From: Candidatus Lachnoclostridium avicola
Lineage (GTDB): Bacteria; Bacillota; Clostridia; Lachnospirales; Lachnospiraceae
Direction of reading: 5' to 3'
Length of the DNA: 64,000 nt
NCBI GenBank assembly: GCA_019114465.1
Contig: DXFM01000005.1
Coordinates: 50,277-114,276, forward strand
The notes beneath the pieces were generated by a model that saw only the letters and a list, made by a program, of their open reading frames with translations, had not been told where the DNA came from and searched no databases. The first letter of the stretch is position 1, and each line of letters starts with the position of its first letter. Made by a program: the position numbers and the translations under genes. This document shows positions 61,011 to 64,000 of this stretch, one piece after another.

Positions 61011-61907
61011 TCACGCCAGACCGCCCTGTTCCATCATCTCCAGCATCCTCCGGCCGGGAATGGAAATCAGTTCCCGTCTGCCTGTCACCAGGCAGAACTG
61101 CCGCTCCGGCATCTCCTCCCGGAAGGTCAGGCGGAACACTTCTCCCCTCTCCAGGGCCGCCTGGGCAAACTCCTCCTCCACGCAGCCGATCCCTAAATTC
61201 CGGATGGCAAACTGCACCACCATGTCGCTGATGGCCAGATCAAACTCCGGCTTGGGGCAGATCCCTCTCTCAGCCAGAAAGCTGTCCATAAAGGCTCTGG
61301 TGCTGGTTTTCTTCTCCAGAAAAATGCAGGGATAGTCCAGCAGACAGCTGTAGTCCAGAATTTTCCCCTTCAGATGGGAAAAATGATTTCCGGCCACAAA
61401 TACGTTGCGGATGGTCTTCACCGGCTGGGCGCGAAATCCCTCCGTCAGCTCAAAAGGAGTGCTCACCACCGCGAAATCAATGTCCCCCTGTTCCAGAAGA
61501 CCGATGGTCTCCGGCGTGGGGCCGTTGGACACGTTGACGTGAATGCCGGGGTACTCCTCATGGAACTTCTCCAGATAGGGAAGAAGGTAAAAGCGCAGGG
61601 TCATATCGCTGGCTCCGATGCGCACATCTCCCATATCTAGGTTTTTCAGCCGGTCCATGGCCTCCTCTCCTTTGAGAAAATTCTCCATCCCCCGCTCCAC
61701 GTACACCGCCAGGGTCTTTCCCTCCTCCGTCAGCCGCACGCCTTTGGCCGTGCGGATAAAAAGAGTTACCCCCAGGGTCTGCTCCAGCTGGCGTACCGCC
61801 TGGCTCACCGCCGGCTGGGAGATGCACAGGGCCTGGGCGGCCCTGGTGATGCTGCCCAGGCGTTCCACATAGTAAAATACCTTATAGTATTCCAGACTGC
61901 CGTTCAT
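61011..61907 (-). CDS. LysR family transcriptional regulator
   Basis: A 298-residue regulator. Helix-turn-helix 'EYYKVFYYVERLGSITRAAQ' to 'ALCISQPAVSQAVRQLEQTL', then 'FIRTAKGVRLTEEGKTL', and the effector-binding domain with 'VRIGASDMTLRFYLLPYLEK' and 'IGCVEEEFAQAALERGEV'. It lies 18 bases downstream of the EamA transporter gene in the same direction, so they are co-transcribed. A short inverted repeat (60994-61010) follows the stop. Confidence 0.92.
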   Translation of the reverse strand: MNGSLEYYKVFYYVERLGSITRAAQALCISQPAVSQAVRQLEQTLGVTLFIRTAKGVRLTEEGKTLAVYVERGMENFLKGEEAMDRLKNLDMGDVRIGASDMTLRFYLLPYLEKFHEEYPGIHVNVSNGPTPETIGLLEQGDIDFAVVSTPFELTEGFRAQPVKTIRNVFVAGNHFSHLKGKILDYSCLLDYPCIFLEKKTSTRAFMDSFLAERGICPKPEFDLAISDMVVQFAIRNLGIGCVEEEFAQAALERGEVFRLTFREEMPERQFCLVTGRRELISIPGRRMLEMMEQGGLA

Positions 61908-61925
61908 CTCTCATCTCCCGGAAAC

Positions 61926-62819
61926 TTAAGCGCGCTTCTTCTCCGGCAGACCCAGGAAGATCAGAGCGATCACCGTCAGAAACAGTCCGGCCAGAGAGAG
62001 CGCCGTGGGCATTTCCCTGTAAAACAGGATGCCGAACACCATGGCCGCCACCGGCTCACAGGCCGCCAGAATGGACGCCTTGCCCGCCTCCATGTAGTTT
62101 AAGCCCACGGTATAGCACACATAGGGCAGCACCGAGGTACACAGGGAGTGAAGAAGCATAAATGCCCACATAGCCGGTCCTCTCTCCGTCACCACCTGGC
62201 CCAGGAACCCCCAGTCCGTAAAGGGAAGCAGCACAATGGCCACCACCGTCAGACAGTAGAGAATGATGGTGAAGGAGTGATACCCCCGGTCCATGGCCAC
62301 CTTGGTGAAAATGCTGTAGAGGCCGTAGAAAAACGCTCCCATCAGGCCGATGACAATGCCGGGCACTGTCCACTGCATGCCGGAGGCGCTCTCCAGAATG
62401 CCGCTGGTCAGGGCGCAGCCCACCAGCGCCACGGCCATACAAACCACCTTTTTGCCGGTGATCTTCTCATGAAAGAGGACCGCCGCCAGAAGAAGCACAA
62501 AAACAGGCGACAGGCTGATGAGCACCGCCGCCAGGGACAGCGTCAGCTGCCCGATGGCAATGTTGTAGCAGAAGCTCAGGCCGAACATGCCGAGAACACC
62601 GCCGCCCACAAAAATCCACCAGTCCTTCAGACGGATCTTCAACAGCGACCGGTCATAGATACAGATCCCCACAAACATTACCGCTGCCGCCACGATCATC
62701 CTGGAGGAGAGAAGGGTGTAATCGTCCATCCCCATCTCCGTCAGATCCCGCACAAACACTCCGGCGCTCCCCCAGAGAACACCGGACAGCACCGGCAGCA
62801 AACCTACCAGTTTTTTCAT
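61926..62819 (-). CDS. EamA/DMT family transporter
   Basis: A 297-residue ten-helix membrane protein with two EamA repeats: 'LLPVLSGVLWGSAGVFVRDL' to 'LSPVFVLLLAAVLFHEKITG' and 'VIGLMGAFFYGLYSIFTKVA' to 'ILAACEPVAAMVFGILFYRE'. Such proteins export amino acids or metabolites. The ATG at 62819 is chosen; a TTG four codons upstream (62831) is closer to the GGAAAGGA site and is the alternative. It leads into the LysR gene. Confidence 0.9.
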   Translation of the reverse strand: MKKLVGLLPVLSGVLWGSAGVFVRDLTEMGMDDYTLLSSRMIVAAAVMFVGICIYDRSLLKIRLKDWWIFVGGGVLGMFGLSFCYNIAIGQLTLSLAAVLISLSPVFVLLLAAVLFHEKITGKKVVCMAVALVGCALTSGILESASGMQWTVPGIVIGLMGAFFYGLYSIFTKVAMDRGYHSFTIILYCLTVVAIVLLPFTDWGFLGQVVTERGPAMWAFMLLHSLCTSVLPYVCYTVGLNYMEAGKASILAACEPVAAMVFGILFYREMPTALSLAGLFLTVIALIFLGLPEKKRA

Positions 62820-62895
62820 AATCTCAACCAATCCTTTCCCCCGGCCTTCCGCCGGATTTCCCCTTCAGCTTCTCTGAAAGGCTCATCTTATATAT

Positions 62896-62910
62896 TGTCA
62901 TAAAATGACA
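62896..62910. promoter_or_regulatory. Dyad TGTCAT-AAA-ATGACA upstream of the EamA gene
   Basis: A perfect 15-base palindrome with 6-base arms and AAA centre. It sits in the AT-rich promoter region of the transporter (TTGAAA lies about 10 bases upstream on the minus strand), between the transporter and the broken LysR gene. Possible operator. Confidence 0.45.
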
Positions 62911-62954
62911 TTTATTTCAATCCCCGATTTGCTTTATGGCATGTGCCTTTGTTT

Positions 62955-63442
62955 TCACACCGTCTTTTTTACCGCCTTCAGAAACTGTTTTACCAGATCC
63001 GACGGTTCCGGGGAATACAGAATGCCGAAGGGAATGGTGTAGTTCCAGTCCACAGGAATCACCTTTAGCAGAGGATGCACATCCTTCCAGTTTTCCACCA
63101 CCATGAGCACGTCACTGCCATTCTCGCATCGATTGAATATATCCACGCTGTAGATGTCGAAATCTACCACATGAATCTGAGGGTGGTTTTTCCAGATGTC
63201 ATCCCTCAGCTCGTCCACGTAGCTGCTCCACCCCCGGTGCATCATGAGGAAATTTTCTCCGCAGAGATCTTCCATGGTCAGCCGGTCTTTGGACGCCAGA
63301 CGGTGACCGGCCGCCACCGCGCAGCAGATGGGCTGCCTGGAAAGCTCCAGGCCGGCGCGCTGATATAGAGGGCTTCCGCCGCTTTATTGAAGCTGCCCAA
63401 ATCCGCCGCCACAAGAAAAGTCTCCAGCTGGGTGTTATACAT
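62955..63442 (-). pseudogene. LysR family regulator, internally deleted and frameshifted
   Basis: The ATG at 63442 has a perfect AGGAGG site and encodes the first 31 residues of a LysR HTH (MYNTQLETFLVAADLGSFNK then AAEALYISAPA). At about 63350 the homology breaks. In a different frame the C-terminal effector domain resumes: 'LELSRQPICCAVAAGHRLAS' to the end at 62955 (about 130 residues, with 'GILYSPEPSDLVKQFLKAVK'). A complete LysR has about 295 residues, so roughly 130-140 in the middle are gone, along with the reading frame. The gene cannot make a working regulator. Confidence 0.85.
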
Positions 63443-63455
63443 AAGCAAAAACCTC

Positions 63456-63581
63456 CTAGCGGTCAAACAGCCAGTCCATGATCTCCTCCTCGGACAGTCC
63501 GCCGTCCCGGTAATATCCGTACAGCTCTTCATGCGCCCGTCTGGACAGCTCTGACCCGTAATGTTCACCATCTCTGATCAA
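63456..63581 (-). CDS. Possible 41-residue protein with TTG start, or gene remnant
   Basis: On the minus strand a frame of 41 codons ends in TAG at 63456, just before the LysR ribosome binding site. It reads IRDGEHYGSELSRRAHEE then LYGYYRDGGLSEEEIMDW and LFDR. The composition (helical, acidic, no low complexity) looks like true protein. No ATG is in frame; TTG at 63581 sits 2 bases below a TATAAT box (63583-63588), so a leaderless start, or a truncated old gene, are both open. I do not recognise the family. Confidence 0.4.
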   Translation of the reverse strand: MIRDGEHYGSELSRRAHEELYGYYRDGGLSEEEIMDWLFDR

Positions 63582-63693
63582 TATTATAATGGGAAAGAAA
63601 ATAATTTGCCAGCACAAAACGTCATCTGGCCATGGGGGATCTCTGCTATAATGTCAAGTGATGAATTCAATAATTTTTGATTCATTTATTGTA

Positions 63694-63708
63694 TACTACG
63701 ATGTAGTA
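63694..63708. promoter_or_regulatory. TACTAC-GAT-GTAGTA dyad, BlaI/MecI-like
   Basis: A perfect 6-base-arm inverted repeat resembling the TACTACA-N2-TGTAGTA operators of BlaI/MecI repressors, but one base shorter. It overlaps TATACT (63692-63697). No regulator or target gene of that type is in the window. The stretch 63590-63760 otherwise shows no gene; it is AT-rich. Confidence 0.35.
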
Positions 63709-63761
63709 AAGATGGTTTGGTTTGCATCGCTACTATTTTGATGCTGCGAGGAGCTAACTGA

Positions 63762-63790
63762 TTGACAAATGAATTACTGTTGTCTAATAT
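63762..63790 (+). promoter_or_regulatory. Sigma-A promoter of the LemA gene
   Basis: TTGACA and TAATAT with a 17-base spacer, about 58 bases before the ATG at 63848. Confidence 0.75.
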
Positions 63791-63847
63791 AAAATATAGA
63801 TATTATAGAGATTCTTGTACTTCAAATAAGATAACGGAGGTATAAGT

Positions 63848-64000
63848 ATGTTTATCATAATTGGGTGTGCTGTTTTTATTCTGCTTCTGATAATCGGGGT
63901 CATTTTGGTGTACAACCGATTGCAACAGCTTTCAGTAAAGGTAGAAGAAGCCGCGTCCGGCATTGACGTGGCCTTAGAAAAGCGTTGGGATCTTTTAAAT
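63848..64000 (+). CDS. LemA family protein, N-terminal fragment
   Basis: The ATG at 63848 follows GGAGG; 51 codons are visible before the right edge. 'FIIIGCAVFILLLIIGVILV' is one membrane helix, followed by 'YNRLQQLSVKVEEAASGIDV' and 'ALEKRWDLLN', the LemA signature (YNxL...V..AxSxIDVxLKRRxDLxPN). LemA proteins are membrane-anchored with a helical domain; function is poorly known. Confidence 0.85.
   Translation, partial: MFIIIGCAVFILLLIIGVILVYNRLQQLSVKVEEAASGIDVALEKRWDLLN

Noticed and set aside
1..64000. CRISPR arrays, tRNA, rRNA, insertion sequences, integrases
   Set aside because: No regularly spaced repeats, no cloverleaf or CCA-ended sequences, and no transposase or recombinase motifs were seen on either strand.

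Overview
The window looks like a chromosomal segment of an anaerobic Clostridia, most likely Lachnospiraceae. The pointers are the Rex-AcpS-Nnr-Alr-MazF gene cluster, strong AGGAGG ribosome binding sites, sigma-A promoters, a BofC-like small protein, an ECF sigma/anti-sigma pair, a CxxxC-rich anaerobic flavoprotein set and no respiratory genes. I saw no rRNA, tRNA, CRISPR array, insertion sequence or phage gene. Gene starts were chosen from ribosome binding sites and overlaps with neighbouring stops.

Layout. 1-7.9 kb: a minus-strand peptide-uptake operon (binding protein, DppB, DppC, DppD, DppF, a second near-duplicate binding protein, then an M20 peptidase running off the left edge), with stem-loops beside both binding-protein genes. 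8-14.1 kb: a proline operon (proB, proA) that also holds two large flavoproteins, a DUF896 protein and 5-formyl-THF cyclo-ligase. 14.1-18.3 kb: L,D-transpeptidase, BofC-like protein, a FucO-type alcohol dehydrogenase behind a striking tandem operator, and a phosphoesterase. 18.4-21.3 kb: MATE exporter facing a TetR regulator and a CPBP protease. 21.4-27.4 kb: a divergent pair, an atypical EF-G paralogue and the aromatic amino-acid operon aroF-tyrA-aroA. 27.4-36.9 kb: PBP1, MntP, ECF sigma and its partner, GNAT, M28 peptidase, YebC and a CNNM/CorC membrane protein. 37-41.4 kb: the operon rex-acpS-nnr-alr-mazF with a consensus promoter bracketed by two identical Rex-like half-sites.

41.4-54.7 kb is the most interesting part: a visibly lower-GC catabolic island. 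A single minus-strand operon encodes a Rbs/Mgl-type sugar ABC transporter, a cytoplasmic GH2 glycosidase, an aldose 1-epimerase, glycerol kinase, a GlpA-type glycerol-3-phosphate dehydrogenase, a second flavoprotein and a four-cysteine DUF1667 protein, with a divergent ArsR-like regulator. One transporter, one glycosidase, one hexose enzyme and a glycerol branch together suggest import and cleavage of a glycosyl-glycerol, most simply beta-galactosylglycerol from plant galactolipids.

54.9-64 kb: ABC-F ATPase, an amidohydrolase, a small membrane protein, a choloylglycine-hydrolase-family enzyme with the BSH-diagnostic Asn replaced by Tyr, purA, LysR and EamA genes, a LysR pseudogene with an internal deletion, and the start of a LemA gene.
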